Position numbers and translations under genes: made by a program. DNA of 60,567 nt from Symploca sp. SIO3C6 (lineage in GTDB: Bacteria > Cyanobacteriota > Cyanobacteriia > Cyanobacteriales > Coleofasciculaceae): NCBI GenBank assembly GCA_010692425.1, contig JAAHHJ010000028.1:22435-83001 (forward strand), written 5' to 3'. Of this stretch, positions 35,205 to 44,707 are shown one piece after another. The notes beneath the pieces are model-generated. The model did not search any database. It saw only the letters and a program-made list of their open reading frames with translations, and was not told the origin of the DNA. The stretch's first letter is position 1; every line of letters starts with the position of its first letter.

Positions 35205-38200
35205 CTAGTCTGGCAGATTATTACAAGCAGGGGTTCTCAACCAAAGAATTCCTGGTGTCACAGTGGAGGCATCCGCTGTCAGGATAACTTTGCCATCAGA
35301 TGTTTTGATCCAGCCTTGGGCTTCGACAATTTGCCGAGGATTAGAACTGGTATAATTAAATTGAGTTGTAGAACTGTAATGATTCTGTTGCTCAGAGTCG
35401 AGGGATACCCAAGCAGTTACTACAGCATCACTGCTGAGAGTATCACCAGGATTGGGAGGCAAACCGCCACGCCCCGTCACAGTAAAGCTACTGCGGCGAG
35501 CAACTCCGCCCGGAGAGCAACTGCGGTTAACTAGTTTCGAGGCATCTACCAACTCAAAAGTCAACTCCGTTAAACCTTTGCTAGGATCAACATCGGGCTG
35601 ATTGACTTGCACTTCACCATCAATACCAGACTCAGAACTAGCAGTAATAGCACTAAAATCTGTTTGTTGCTCTTGAGGTAAAATTCCAAAAATCCCCTCA
35701 GTGGTAATGTTAATATTGCCGCCACTACCCTCAAAGGCGTCAGCGATAATATCGCTGTTTTCTTCAGGCACAGCAACTATTAAACCAGCATCGATGATAA
35801 TGTTGCCGCCATTTCCACCAGCACCGGGCGTACCAGCTTCAGTGGAAATAATACCTCCATTGCGCAATAGTAACAGTTCATCAATTTGCAGTAAAATATT
35901 ACCAGCATTAGATTGGTTACTGGTGATGGCGCTTATAACTCCGCCGTCGCTAATACTTAGGGAATTAGCGCTAACTTCGATATCACCGCCTACCCCACCG
36001 AATTCTCCTGTAGTATCGGCTAGTAATCCACTGGGAGTATTCTCAAGATTGGCACTAACTCCAGATATATTAATTGAGTTGGCATTGACTGTAATCTTGC
36101 CAGCGTTTGCTCCAGTATCACTGATGGGTATGCCAAGGCTGATTTGGCCAATATCGAAGTGCGTCGCAATTCTCTCAGGAGATAAGACTCTTCTATAGAT
36201 TGCTACTTCATCAATTGAACCGTTAAAAGGTAAGTCACTAAGGTTACGCCAACTACCAATTAGCAGACTTGGTGCAACTCCAGTAAATGGCCCATCGTCA
36301 CCACTATCAATTTCTCTAGCATTAACAAATACTCTGCTCCTATCCGTAGCAGCATCATAACTGAAAACAATATGCTCCCAACCTTCCCCGAAACTAACTG
36401 CTTGTTTGCGAGTATTAACAATCTCTCTATTCCTGGAGAAGCCTAATTGAAGCCTACCATTGTCTCTAACTCTCAAGTTAATACTTTGACGCCTTTGATT
36501 ATTACTATGCATCCCTAAATAAACTTGCTCATCGGTAGGAGATTCGCTAGGTTTAATCCAGGCTTCGATAGTGAATGATTGATTGTCGATATCTAAACTC
36601 GAATCCGGTTCAATTGTACCGATATCAACAGCACCACTAACTCCATCAAATTCAGCTGCCGTACCTGAAACTCCTGCCACACCTTGGGAAGCACCACCCC
36701 TGTAAGTACCATTGAAGTTGTTGCCGGAGGAATCAAAGGCAGTAGTACCACTAGTTTCCTCAAGACGCCAGTAACCGACAGGGTTATCAGCTAGCACTAC
36801 TTGTTCATAGGAGAAATTGGCTGACTGGGAAGCTCTAAGTGCAGGAATAAATCCAGAACTTTCGGTGGTTACTTGCCCACCATCGATGAGAGAAAAGGAG
36901 CCAGTATTGATAGTGATATTGCCACCAGCACCATCAGTCTTCTCACCCACATTTGTGGAAACAATGCCATCGTTGCTAATTACAACTGAATCAGTTGCCT
37001 CCAAAGTTATATTGCCAGCATTACCATTTCCAGAGGTACTTGAATCTAGCCTGGCGTCATTAGAGATGGCAATTGAATCCGCCTCAATATTAATGTCACC
37101 ACCAATACTTTTTTCATTATTCTCGCCCACACCCCTAACACTTACCTGGCTGGAAATCTCACTGGGGTTGCCCTCCTCATCTGTGCCATCCAAGACAACG
37201 GAATTGGCAACAATTGTCACATTCCCAGCGTTTCCCACTCCTTCAACATTGGATCTTAATCTAGCTCCATTAGTTAGAGAAATAGAACCTTTTTTTATTT
37301 CTATATAGATATCGCCGCCATTCCCTTCACCACTTTCGTTAACCTGACTGAGGATATTAGTTTCTACGTCAAATGCGGTAACAATGCCATCGTTGCTAAT
37401 TACCACCGAGTCAGTTGCCTCCAAAGTTATATTGCCAGCATTCCCCTTTCCAGAGGTACTTGAATCTAGCCTGGCATCATTAGTGATCGCAATTGAATCA
37501 GCCTTAATATTAATATCACCACCATCGCCCAAACCTTGAGAACTTACTTGGCTGAAGATACCACTGGGGTCGTCATCTTTATCCCTGCCATCCAGGATAA
37601 CTGAATTAGCAACAATTGTTACATTACCAGCGTCTCCCTTTCCTTCAACATTGGATCTTAATCTAGCTCCATTGGTTATAGCAATAGAATCAGTTTCTAT
37701 ATAGATATCGCCGCCATTCCCTTCACCACTTTCGTTAACCCGACTTAGTATTTTACTTTCTCTGTCAAAAACTTTGCCATCAATTAAAACGCTTTCACGA
37801 GCAAGAATTCTCACTTCACCAGCATCGCCTATACCAATAGTATTGGATTGCAAATCTGCACCATTAGTTAGTTTAAATTCTCTTGCCTCAATTAGGATAT
37901 CACCAGCACGACCTTCTCCTGGCGACTCAATACTACTGATAGCAGCAGTGGTATTGATATTATCCTTTTTATCTCCACCTACTCCATCAAAAGCAACGGT
38001 ATCTCTAGCAGAGATAGAAATTCCTCCTGAATTTCCTTTACCTTCAACCCGAGCTTGTATTTGAGCTCCATTGCTGAAAAATAGCGATCCTGTATTAATT
38101 GAAATTCCTCCACTATCACCTTCAGCACCTCTGCTGATGCCGTTGACAATACCACTCCTCTTATCTTGAGCTCTGCCAGCTCTGCCGGAAAAGGAGACAA

Positions 38201-39809
38201 TATCACTGGCAATAATCTCCACCTTACCTGCATTTCCCTCACCCTCAGTGCTGGCGACAATTTGCGAACCTTCAACACCAGATAATGAGCCCGTCTGGAT
38301 TTTAATATCCCCCCCTTGACCTGAACCCAAGAGATTACTAATAATCAAGCTATTATCGAGAGATATTAAATCCTGAGCAATAAGCGTAATATCGCCAGAA
38401 TTGCCAGAAGCTGAGGAAGCGTCAATTTCATCAGTGATACTCAAACCACTACGAGAGTCAATAAACACCTCACCAGCATTACCCTCAAAATTACCAAAAT
38501 TATCATCAGTGTGAAGTTCATCTACTGTGATTGTGCCACCAGGCAAAGATGTATCTGCTTGGTACTGATTGGTTAATAACACTATCCCCTCTGGAGCATT
38601 AATGGAGATGCTATCGACAGTAATATCAGCACTGGTGCGTGTCGATAGTACTGGATTCTCAGGATTAATTACCTCCGGAGTGCCTGCATTTTCCAAAGGC
38701 ACCCCAACCGCTGCTGGAGCCATGCCCGCCCGCACATCTAAGGTTGGTTGAGAACTACCATCAATCGCTACAATAGTTGTGCCATCAGATAGAGTAATAT
38801 CTTCTGCAATAAAATCAGTGCCTGCATTGCCAGTAGCAGCCCCTGTAATCTCCACTGAACCTAAATCAACTTTACCCCCAGCCAAGATATGTAAGGAAGC
38901 TCCTTCGTAATTATTGATGCTAACATCTCCTATGGCTCGCAAAATAGGATCAGCGCTACTGGTTAAATTACCCTGCAAACTCAAATTACCTGTAGCTGAA
39001 ACAATTGCTGTCTGTGCTGTCAAGTTTTGGATTTGAGCATCTCCTGCTACAGCTTCAACCCTTACTTTTCCTTTAGGGGCTGCCAATAGTCCTGTACTAT
39101 TAATGGCACCTCCTGATAGGGTTAAATTGTCTCCGACGGAGAGATTAGCTTGATTCGTAATTGCTCTTGGCTGATTGGTTCGGTACTGTAAGCCGGGAGT
39201 AAGATTAATAGTTAATAGTGGCGGTGCTTGGGGATTGGTAGCACTGAAAAATCCGCCATCTTCAAAAGCGAAACTCTCGGCAGTGCTTACTAACAAAGAA
39301 CCAGCAATATCTAACTGGGCATTAGCTCCAAAAACAACGCCATTAGGATTTATAAAAAATAAATTTGCTTGTCCATCAACTCCCAATGTCCCTAGAATCT
39401 GGGAAAGATTATTGCCTGTAACCCGAGAAAGAATATTCTCAATGCCCATAGGATTACTAAAATAAACTCGCTGTCCATCTTGGACATTGAATTCTTGAAA
39501 ACTATGAAATAAGTTAGAGTCTCGGATTGCTCCTCCCTCAATTAAATCAGCAGCGAAGTCATTGACTGAGACCTTAGGGGTAACTGTTGAACTTTCTGCT
39601 CCTAGACTAGCATCGGGTATAATTTGAGCTAGGGTGCTATTTTCACACAAAGCGATCACTAAACCTGTAAGTGCGATCCCTATAGGTGCTGACTTTTTAG
39701 CAATCGCTCTTAGCCCTGGCGCAGTAGCGCCAATCACTACCCCAATTCTGGAAACTTCTGCTAAACCTAATTGCCACCACAGGCTTGTGTGACTTTGAAT
39801 CATTGTCAT
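35205..39809 (-). CDS. Second TPS exoprotein with inserted LamG domain
   Basis: This 1534-aa protein has an N-terminal hydrophobic segment ('IGIALTGLVIALCENSTLAQ') that acts as an extended signal peptide. The TPS domain follows at about residues 63-190 ('NLFHSFQEFNV', 'ILSRVTGN', 'NLFFINPNGVVFG'), then a long beta-helix with many 'GNAGNITLEA/GGDIYIET' rungs. At about residues 995-1225 a LamG/concanavalin-like domain interrupts the helix ('VGYWRLEETSG', 'FTIEAWIKPSE', 'WEHIVFSYDA', 'GSIDEVAIYRRVLSPE'). The beta-helix then resumes to the shared C-terminus 'VEAQGWIKTSDGKVILTADAS'. The LamG insert probably gives glycan or protein binding. It is divergent from the kinase-like gene. Confidence 0.9.
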   Translation of the reverse strand: MTMIQSHTSLWWQLGLAEVSRIGVVIGATAPGLRAIAKKSAPIGIALTGLVIALCENSTLAQIIPDASLGAESSTVTPKVSVNDFAADLIEGGAIRDSNLFHSFQEFNVQDGQRVYFSNPMGIENILSRVTGNNLSQILGTLGVDGQANLFFINPNGVVFGANAQLDIAGSLLVSTAESFAFEDGGFFSATNPQAPPLLTINLTPGLQYRTNQPRAITNQANLSVGDNLTLSGGAINSTGLLAAPKGKVRVEAVAGDAQIQNLTAQTAIVSATGNLSLQGNLTSSADPILRAIGDVSINNYEGASLHILAGGKVDLGSVEITGAATGNAGTDFIAEDITLSDGTTIVAIDGSSQPTLDVRAGMAPAAVGVPLENAGTPEVINPENPVLSTRTSADITVDSISINAPEGIVLLTNQYQADTSLPGGTITVDELHTDDNFGNFEGNAGEVFIDSRSGLSITDEIDASSASGNSGDITLIAQDLISLDNSLIISNLLGSGQGGDIKIQTGSLSGVEGSQIVASTEGEGNAGKVEIIASDIVSFSGRAGRAQDKRSGIVNGISRGAEGDSGGISINTGSLFFSNGAQIQARVEGKGNSGGISISARDTVAFDGVGGDKKDNINTTAAISSIESPGEGRAGDILIEAREFKLTNGADLQSNTIGIGDAGEVRILARESVLIDGKVFDRESKILSRVNESGEGNGGDIYIETDSIAITNGARLRSNVEGKGDAGNVTIVANSVILDGRDKDDDPSGIFSQVSSQGLGDGGDINIKADSIAITNDARLDSSTSGKGNAGNITLEATDSVVISNDGIVTAFDVETNILSQVNESGEGNGGDIYIEIKKGSISLTNGARLRSNVEGVGNAGNVTIVANSVVLDGTDEEGNPSEISSQVSVRGVGENNEKSIGGDINIEADSIAISNDARLDSSTSGNGNAGNITLEATDSVVISNDGIVSTNVGEKTDGAGGNITINTGSFSLIDGGQVTTESSGFIPALRASQSANFSYEQVVLADNPVGYWRLEETSGTTAFDSSGNNFNGTYRGGASQGVAGVSGTAAEFDGVSGAVDIGTIEPDSSLDIDNQSFTIEAWIKPSESPTDEQVYLGMHSNNQRRQSINLRVRDNGRLQLGFSRNREIVNTRKQAVSFGEGWEHIVFSYDAATDRSRVFVNAREIDSGDDGPFTGVAPSLLIGSWRNLSDLPFNGSIDEVAIYRRVLSPERIATHFDIGQISLGIPISDTGANAGKITVNANSINISGVSANLENTPSGLLADTTGEFGGVGGDIEVSANSLSISDGGVISAITSNQSNAGNILLQIDELLLLRNGGIISTEAGTPGAGGNGGNIIIDAGLIVAVPEENSDIIADAFEGSGGNINITTEGIFGILPQEQQTDFSAITASSESGIDGEVQVNQPDVDPSKGLTELTFELVDASKLVNRSCSPGGVARRSSFTVTGRGGLPPNPGDTLSSDAVVTAWVSLDSEQQNHYSSTTQFNYTSSNPRQIVEAQGWIKTSDGKVILTADASTVTPGILWLRTPACNNLPD
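36961..37780 (-). repeat. Internal ~400-420 bp duplication in the second TPS gene
   Basis: A block at 36961-37080 matches 37381-37500 at an offset of exactly 420 with few changes, and 37201-37275 matches 37603-37677 at an offset of 402. The beta-helix has therefore grown by duplication of about 140 residues plus small in-frame indels. Confidence 0.8.
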
Positions 39810-40027
39810 CCGTTCCCTAGAGTACCCTAACTTATAACTGTTAACACCTTTGGGTAAAACCTCAGAACTCTCAGATAGTCTTTAAACCGGTAAATTCTGA
39901 AAAAACCAGCAACTAAAGTTATCAGCTGCTATCTAACCTTCTCTCTAGTTAACAGCCAGAGAGTGTTTTGATATAGATGATGTCATCTAAGAGTTAGCAT
40001 AAGTTTGAACAAGATCAGTCAATTTTT
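39810..40027. promoter_or_regulatory. Divergent promoter region, TPS exoprotein / kinase-like gene
   Basis: This 218-bp gap lies between two genes transcribed away from each other and must contain both promoters. The short inverted sequences near 39868-39905 are weak; no promoter boxes are assigned. Confidence 0.4.
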
Positions 40028-41386
40028 ATGGACTTGACGACTGCAAAAGCTTTGAGAAAAGGCAAATACCTCCTGGAGCAACAGTTAGGCAATGGTATTT
40101 TTAACTTCACCTACCGGGCAACCGACACAGAATCAGGTCAAGCAGTCGTCATCAAGACCCTCGCTGAAAATTTGTGTCAGCATGCAGATTTTAAACAATT
40201 TAAGCATAAATTTCTAGAGCTTGCTCAAGCCTTCAGACAGTGCCAGCATCCGCATTTGGTCAAAATACTGGACTGCTTTGAAGAAAGGGGACGCCCCTAT
40301 ATAGTAATGGAATATATTGCAGGAAAGACTCTGGCGGAACTAATGAAAGCCAGCCCCTTGCTCGAAGCTAAAGCCTTTGCCTACATTCACCAAATTGGTA
40401 ATGCCGTAAGTGTAATCCACAAGAGTGGTTTGCTGCACCGGGATATCAGACCAGAAAATATAATTTGGTGTCAAGCTCGTGACTGTGTGATTTTATGTGA
40501 ATTTGGCATTACCTGTGAGTTAACACCAGGAGTAATGCAAACCCAAGCCAATCTTCTGGGTGCTGGGTATGCGCCCCTAGAACAATATACTCCTAAGCGA
40601 CAGCGAACCCAAGCCACAGATATCTACGCCTTAGCCGCAACCTTATACTTTATGCTGACAGGAGAACCTCCCCTACCAGCGCCAGTACGTAGAGCACTGC
40701 ACGACCATAGAGGCACAAGTTTGTTCTGTCAAGACTCTGAGCAAGATATCCATAAACATGGCTGGGCTATTCAAGAGGCTACCAGATATGGTTTGGAAAT
40801 AGCAACTCATAGACGTCCCCAGACGGTAGAAACTTGGTTGTCACTGCTTCCGGGTTATCAGAAAATTCTCAAACCAAAGGTTGCGGTTGTTGAAACAATC
40901 CCTATTTTAGAGAGGAATAGAGATTCACCGTTTATCACCCTCAACAATCAAAAATCGACAAAGAAAAATCGCCCCCTTAACCTGAAAACAGCACATCCAG
41001 CGCATCCGTTGCCAAAAATGAATGAATCAGCAGCTGTTGAGGAGTCACTTAAACAAAAAAATTATCATCAAGCTGCAATCAATTCTGTTACTCTTCCAAA
41101 AATTACCAAGATCCCAACTACACCAACCCTAGAGTCAGTTTCTGAAACTTCTCAACAATTATCAGAGCCGTTTACACAAAAGTACGCTGACACTACTGTT
41201 AAAGGTCAAAGTCAATTACCATGGCAAGCATTATTGATGACTAGTGCAATTGCTGCATCAGCTGGAATGGGATTTGGTTTTGCACTGAGGTTCCACAGCA
41301 CCAATCGACCAGGTGCCACTCTATTGCATACTGAGCAATCCTTTCCTCCTCGTAGTGATTGGTCGCTGTCGGAACCGGAATTGTAA
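40028..41386 (+). CDS. Ser/Thr kinase-like protein with EFG in place of DFG, C-terminal TM helix
   Basis: This 452-aa protein has a kinase-like domain (about residues 12-280) with a Gly-rich loop 'LGNGIFNFTYRA', a VAIK-like Lys in 'VVIKTL' and a catalytic-loop Asp in 'HRDIRPENI'. The metal-binding DFG Asp is replaced by Glu ('LCEFGITCEL'), and the Gly-rich loop is irregular. The activation segment 'GYAPLEQY' and 'TDIYALAATLYFMLTG' are intact. It may be a pseudokinase or a weak enzyme. A low-complexity linker leads to one C-terminal membrane helix (about residues 401-420), so the kinase domain is probably tethered on the cytoplasmic side. It is divergent from the second TPS gene. Confidence 0.8.
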   Translation: MDLTTAKALRKGKYLLEQQLGNGIFNFTYRATDTESGQAVVIKTLAENLCQHADFKQFKHKFLELAQAFRQCQHPHLVKILDCFEERGRPYIVMEYIAGKTLAELMKASPLLEAKAFAYIHQIGNAVSVIHKSGLLHRDIRPENIIWCQARDCVILCEFGITCELTPGVMQTQANLLGAGYAPLEQYTPKRQRTQATDIYALAATLYFMLTGEPPLPAPVRRALHDHRGTSLFCQDSEQDIHKHGWAIQEATRYGLEIATHRRPQTVETWLSLLPGYQKILKPKVAVVETIPILERNRDSPFITLNNQKSTKKNRPLNLKTAHPAHPLPKMNESAAVEESLKQKNYHQAAINSVTLPKITKIPTTPTLESVSETSQQLSEPFTQKYADTTVKGQSQLPWQALLMTSAIAASAGMGFGFALRFHSTNRPGATLLHTEQSFPPRSDWSLSEPEL

Positions 41387-41427
41387 GTAAGTAATAAGTA
41401 ATAAGTAATAAGTAATAAGTAATAAGT
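41384..41427 (+). repeat. Heptamer array (GTAATAA), about 6 units
   Basis: GTAATAA 7-mers begin at the stop codon of the kinase-like gene. The unit is the inverse complement of the CTTATTA array at 12700-12759. Confidence 0.85.
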
Positions 41428-42420
41428 GAAAAGTTTCAGTCTTTCAACTACCGTTATAAGCTCCTACGCCATTTGGATCGATGTTTCAAGTCTTCCTTAT
41501 CTTTTTCTTAGGACATCAACAATGCTAAGTCACATTTCTGGTTTTGGCAATAAAAAACACTAGATATAAAACTTACAAATGAGACTTTTATCTTTTTTGC
41601 TCAAATAATAAACAGAAAAATTTATCGGTAATTAAATAAATTTTAACCTTACACTGATAAAACTCATGATTTTAAATTTGCAAGTAGAAGCTGCGTATAG
41701 GGAGTTTTACAGGGGTTACAGTTTGCTAATACAGCATTAAGGCTTGAGCTGTCATTTCTTGAGCTTGAGGTTCATCAGCAAATTCTGGCAGGTTTTATGA
41801 TATGAGTCTCAACTACTTTTAAACATAAGTTTTACTTATTAGTTTAATTATAATTATCTATAAGTTGCATTTTGATTAATTTCTGATAATTGTTGAAATA
41901 TCTCTACCTAAAGAGTCAACTATTTAAATCATACGTATGGATAAGGTGCCTAATATTTTTGTTTTATTATCACAAAAGTTACAACATTATTATAAGCTGA
42001 CAAAGTTTGTAGTATTAAATAACTTAAAAGTAAAGTTGACAAAATACTAAAAATGTTATCGAAATGAATATGGGTCAAATACCCCACCGTCACTTGCGGT
42101 GTATAAAATTGGTTGGGGTTAAATCCCCATCCAATTTGTCCGGTGCGTAGACCTGTCGATCTGTCCCCGCGTCTTTAATGTTGACATAATTTATAAACAA
42201 AGCCCCCTCTGTCAATTGGGGGGAGTGCCAAAGAGAAATTCCTAGCAATTCCAGTTTTTTATACCAACTTCCTAAATACCTGCTGTACACCAATCCCCAC
42301 GTCTAGGCGTCATCAGTATCTGTAGCCAACATCAATGAAATCGCTATTAGAAAAGGTTTAGGCAGCAATTGTAACAATTAAGTTATAATTCCTTGGGTAT
42401 GCTAGATGAAGTTTTGTTTC
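41428..42420. other. Gene-free region of about 1 kb
   Basis: No coding region is supported. It is strongly AT-rich. It contains copy 2 of the 117-bp element (42057-42180) and a shorter echo of its end (CCCCACGTCT near 42296). The part from 42300 to 42420 should carry the promoter of the DUF6825 gene. Confidence 0.55.
42057..42180. repeat. 117-bp repeated element, copy 2
   Basis: This copy matches 31574-31690, with a small insertion (AGACCTGTCGATC) and a less perfect internal hairpin (TTGGATGGGG/CCCCAACCAA). Together the two copies define the element's conserved ends. Confidence 0.65.
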
Positions 42421-42753
42421 ATGAGTAACTCTGTAATTAACAGTTTCTTCCTAGGTAGAGCTGTAGCGATCGGTCTCAACGAAATCTTGGAAGAATCTCT
42501 AACTAATGCCCTGAGCGAATTGGGCAAATTTGATGCCGAACAACGCGAACGACTGCGGCACTTTGTAGAACAAGTTCAAGAGCGTGCCTCTCGAGAAGCG
42601 GAAGCAGCAGTCGGTACCCCCTCCGGTAGTGTAATGGTGTCAGTTAACTCTGCACCAGTTGATCTGCAAGCAACCATTGATGAACTCCGCTCAGAAATTG
42701 CCCGCTTGCGTGCTGAGTTACAAACCTATCGCCATCAAAATCAATCTGTTTAA
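42421..42753 (+). CDS. DUF6825 family protein (thylakoid-associated)
   Basis: This 110-aa protein starts MSNSVINSFFLGRAVAIGLNE, has a helical middle part ('FDAEQRERLRHFVEQVQERA'), and ends with a coiled-coil-like helix ('IDELRSEIARLRAELQTYR'). This matches a family conserved in cyanobacteria and plant plastids, annotated as DUF6825. I chose the ATG at 42421 because the conserved N-terminus begins there; the upstream ATG at 42406 adds five residues. It lies upstream of an ABC1 kinase and a PphA-type phosphatase, the same order I recall for sll1769-sll1770-sll1771 of Synechocystis, so a common role is likely. The function is unknown. Confidence 0.75.
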   Translation: MSNSVINSFFLGRAVAIGLNEILEESLTNALSELGKFDAEQRERLRHFVEQVQERASREAEAAVGTPSGSVMVSVNSAPVDLQATIDELRSEIARLRAELQTYRHQNQSV

Positions 42754-42915
42754 GGCAGCTAATACTTTAGTATCTGTTTGAACAGTAAACTTTGCTTTAT
42801 GGAAGGAAGTTAATTGCTTTCTTAAGCCATTATTCAGACTTACTTTCCTGGTTATTTAAGAAAAATTGAGAATAAAATTAATTATTGAGTAAATTAACTC
42901 ATCGATGTAATCAGA

Positions 42916-44673
42916 GTGTTTACTAACTATAAAACCCATGTCAACCTCAAACAGGACAGGAAACACAAGGTGTCTAAGTCACCTTTTATAGAGAAGGTAT
43001 ACAATGATAAATCCTACCGATGGAATCGGGAAAATTACTCTCGCAACCGGCGATTTATTGATATATGGGCTTTCTTTTTAACTCTGCTAACTCAGTTGTG
43101 GCTCAACAATAAGAAGTGGAGTTATACAGGTGGATATACGGAAGCTAAGCAGGCAGCAAGACGAAAAGCTCAGGCCATCTGGATTCGAGAAACATTTTTA
43201 GACTTGGGTCCAACCTTTATCAAAGTTGGGCAGTTATTTTCAACCCGTGCTGATTTATTCCCCAGTGAATATGTAGAAGAACTAACTAAACTTCAAGACA
43301 AAGTTCCCGCTTTTAGTTATGAGCAAGTTGAACAAATAATTAAACAAGACTTAGGTAAATCAGTTACAGAACTGTTCGTTGCCTTTGAACCAATTCCCCT
43401 TGCAGCTGCTAGTTTAGGACAAGTTCACAAAGCCCAACTGCTTAGCGGAGAAGAGGTAGTAGTTAAGGTACAACGACCTGGTTTGAAAAAACTATTTACC
43501 ATTGATTTGCAAATACTTAAAGGCATCGCCCGTTACTTTCAAAACCATCCCGACTGGGGTAGAGGTAGAGACTGGATGGGAATTTACGCTGAATGCTGCC
43601 GTATTCTTTGGGAAGAAATTGATTACCTTAATGAAGGGCGCAATGCCGATATTTTCCGCCGTAACTTCCGCATTTACAACTGGGTGCATGTACCCCGCAT
43701 CTACTGGCGCTATACCTCACCACGAGTTCTAAGTCTCGAATACCTGCCGGGAATTAAAATTAGCAATTACGAAGCTTTAGAAGCGGCTGGTTTAGACCGC
43801 AAACTAATTGCTACTCTAGGAGCAAAAGCTTACCTGCAACAATTGCTCAACGACGGATTCTTTCACGCTGACCCCCATCCGGGAAATATTGCTGTCAGCC
43901 CTGAAGGTGCCCTCATCTTCTACGATTTCGGCATGATGGGCAAAATCAAGTCCAATGTGCGCGAACAGTTGATGGAAACCCTCTTTGGTATTGCCCAAAA
44001 AGATGGTAATCGAGTTATCGCTTCTCTGGTGGAATTAGGAGCTCTCTCGCCAGTAGATGACATGGGACCAGTGCGGCGTTCAATCCAGTATATGCTGGAT
44101 AATTTCATGGACAAGCCCTTCGAGGAGCAGTCAGTAAGTACAATCAGCGATGACCTCTATGAGATTGCATATGGTCAACCTTTTCGCTTCCCCGCAACTT
44201 TTACCTTCGTGATGAGAGCTTTCTCGACCCTAGAAGGTGTGGGGAAAGGTCTAGATCCAGATTTCAACTTTATGGAAGTGGCAAAACCCTTTGCACTACA
44301 GATTATGACTAACGGCAAAACCCCTGAGGGCAATAGCTTTATTAATGAACTTGGGCGGCAGGCAGCGCAAGTTGGTAGCACAGCTTTTAGTTTGCCCCGA
44401 CGCATTGAAGATACAATTGATAAACTCGAAAGAGGGGATATTCGTCTGAGGGTGAGGTCGATCGAATCAGACCGACTGCTAAGGCGTTTGAGTAGTATTC
44501 AGTTGGGAACCAACTATACTTTACTAATTAGTGCGTTTACCCTGTCAGCGACTATTCTACTAGTAAATGATAGAGTAGGGTTAGCTGTAGTTGTTGCTCT
44601 AGCAGCAGCAGCAGCAGTCTTTGCCTTAATTCGCTTGCTCAGACGGCTAGACCGATTTGATCGCATGTTCTAA
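42916..44673 (+). CDS. ABC1/AarF/UbiB family atypical kinase
   Basis: This 585-aa member of the ABC1 (UbiB/ADCK) family has the diagnostic 'FIKVGQLFSTRADLFP' (KxGQ) motif, an Ala-rich loop 'AAASLGQVHKA', 'VVVKVQRPG' with the ATP-site Lys, 'FFHADPHPGNI' and 'FYDFGMMGKI'. The motifs are intact. Two C-terminal hydrophobic helices ('LLISAFTLSATILLV', 'VVVALAAAAAVFALIRLL') place it at a membrane. Family members support quinone or prenyl-lipid metabolism. I start at GTG 42916, as no in-frame ATG is nearby; the conserved part begins at 'YRWNRENYSRNRR'. The phosphatase gene follows 34 bp after its stop, so they probably share a transcript. Confidence 0.9.
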   Translation: MFTNYKTHVNLKQDRKHKVSKSPFIEKVYNDKSYRWNRENYSRNRRFIDIWAFFLTLLTQLWLNNKKWSYTGGYTEAKQAARRKAQAIWIRETFLDLGPTFIKVGQLFSTRADLFPSEYVEELTKLQDKVPAFSYEQVEQIIKQDLGKSVTELFVAFEPIPLAAASLGQVHKAQLLSGEEVVVKVQRPGLKKLFTIDLQILKGIARYFQNHPDWGRGRDWMGIYAECCRILWEEIDYLNEGRNADIFRRNFRIYNWVHVPRIYWRYTSPRVLSLEYLPGIKISNYEALEAAGLDRKLIATLGAKAYLQQLLNDGFFHADPHPGNIAVSPEGALIFYDFGMMGKIKSNVREQLMETLFGIAQKDGNRVIASLVELGALSPVDDMGPVRRSIQYMLDNFMDKPFEEQSVSTISDDLYEIAYGQPFRFPATFTFVMRAFSTLEGVGKGLDPDFNFMEVAKPFALQIMTNGKTPEGNSFINELGRQAAQVGSTAFSLPRRIEDTIDKLERGDIRLRVRSIESDRLLRRLSSIQLGTNYTLLISAFTLSATILLVNDRVGLAVVVALAAAAAVFALIRLLRRLDRFDRMF

Positions 44674-44707
44674 CTCCCGTAAAGTTTTTGACGCCAGCAA
44701 AGAGTTT

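Noticed and set aside
35701-38278. Several open frames of 90-165 codons opposite the second TPS gene
   Set aside because: Antisense shadows of a repetitive beta-helix gene with strong codon bias.
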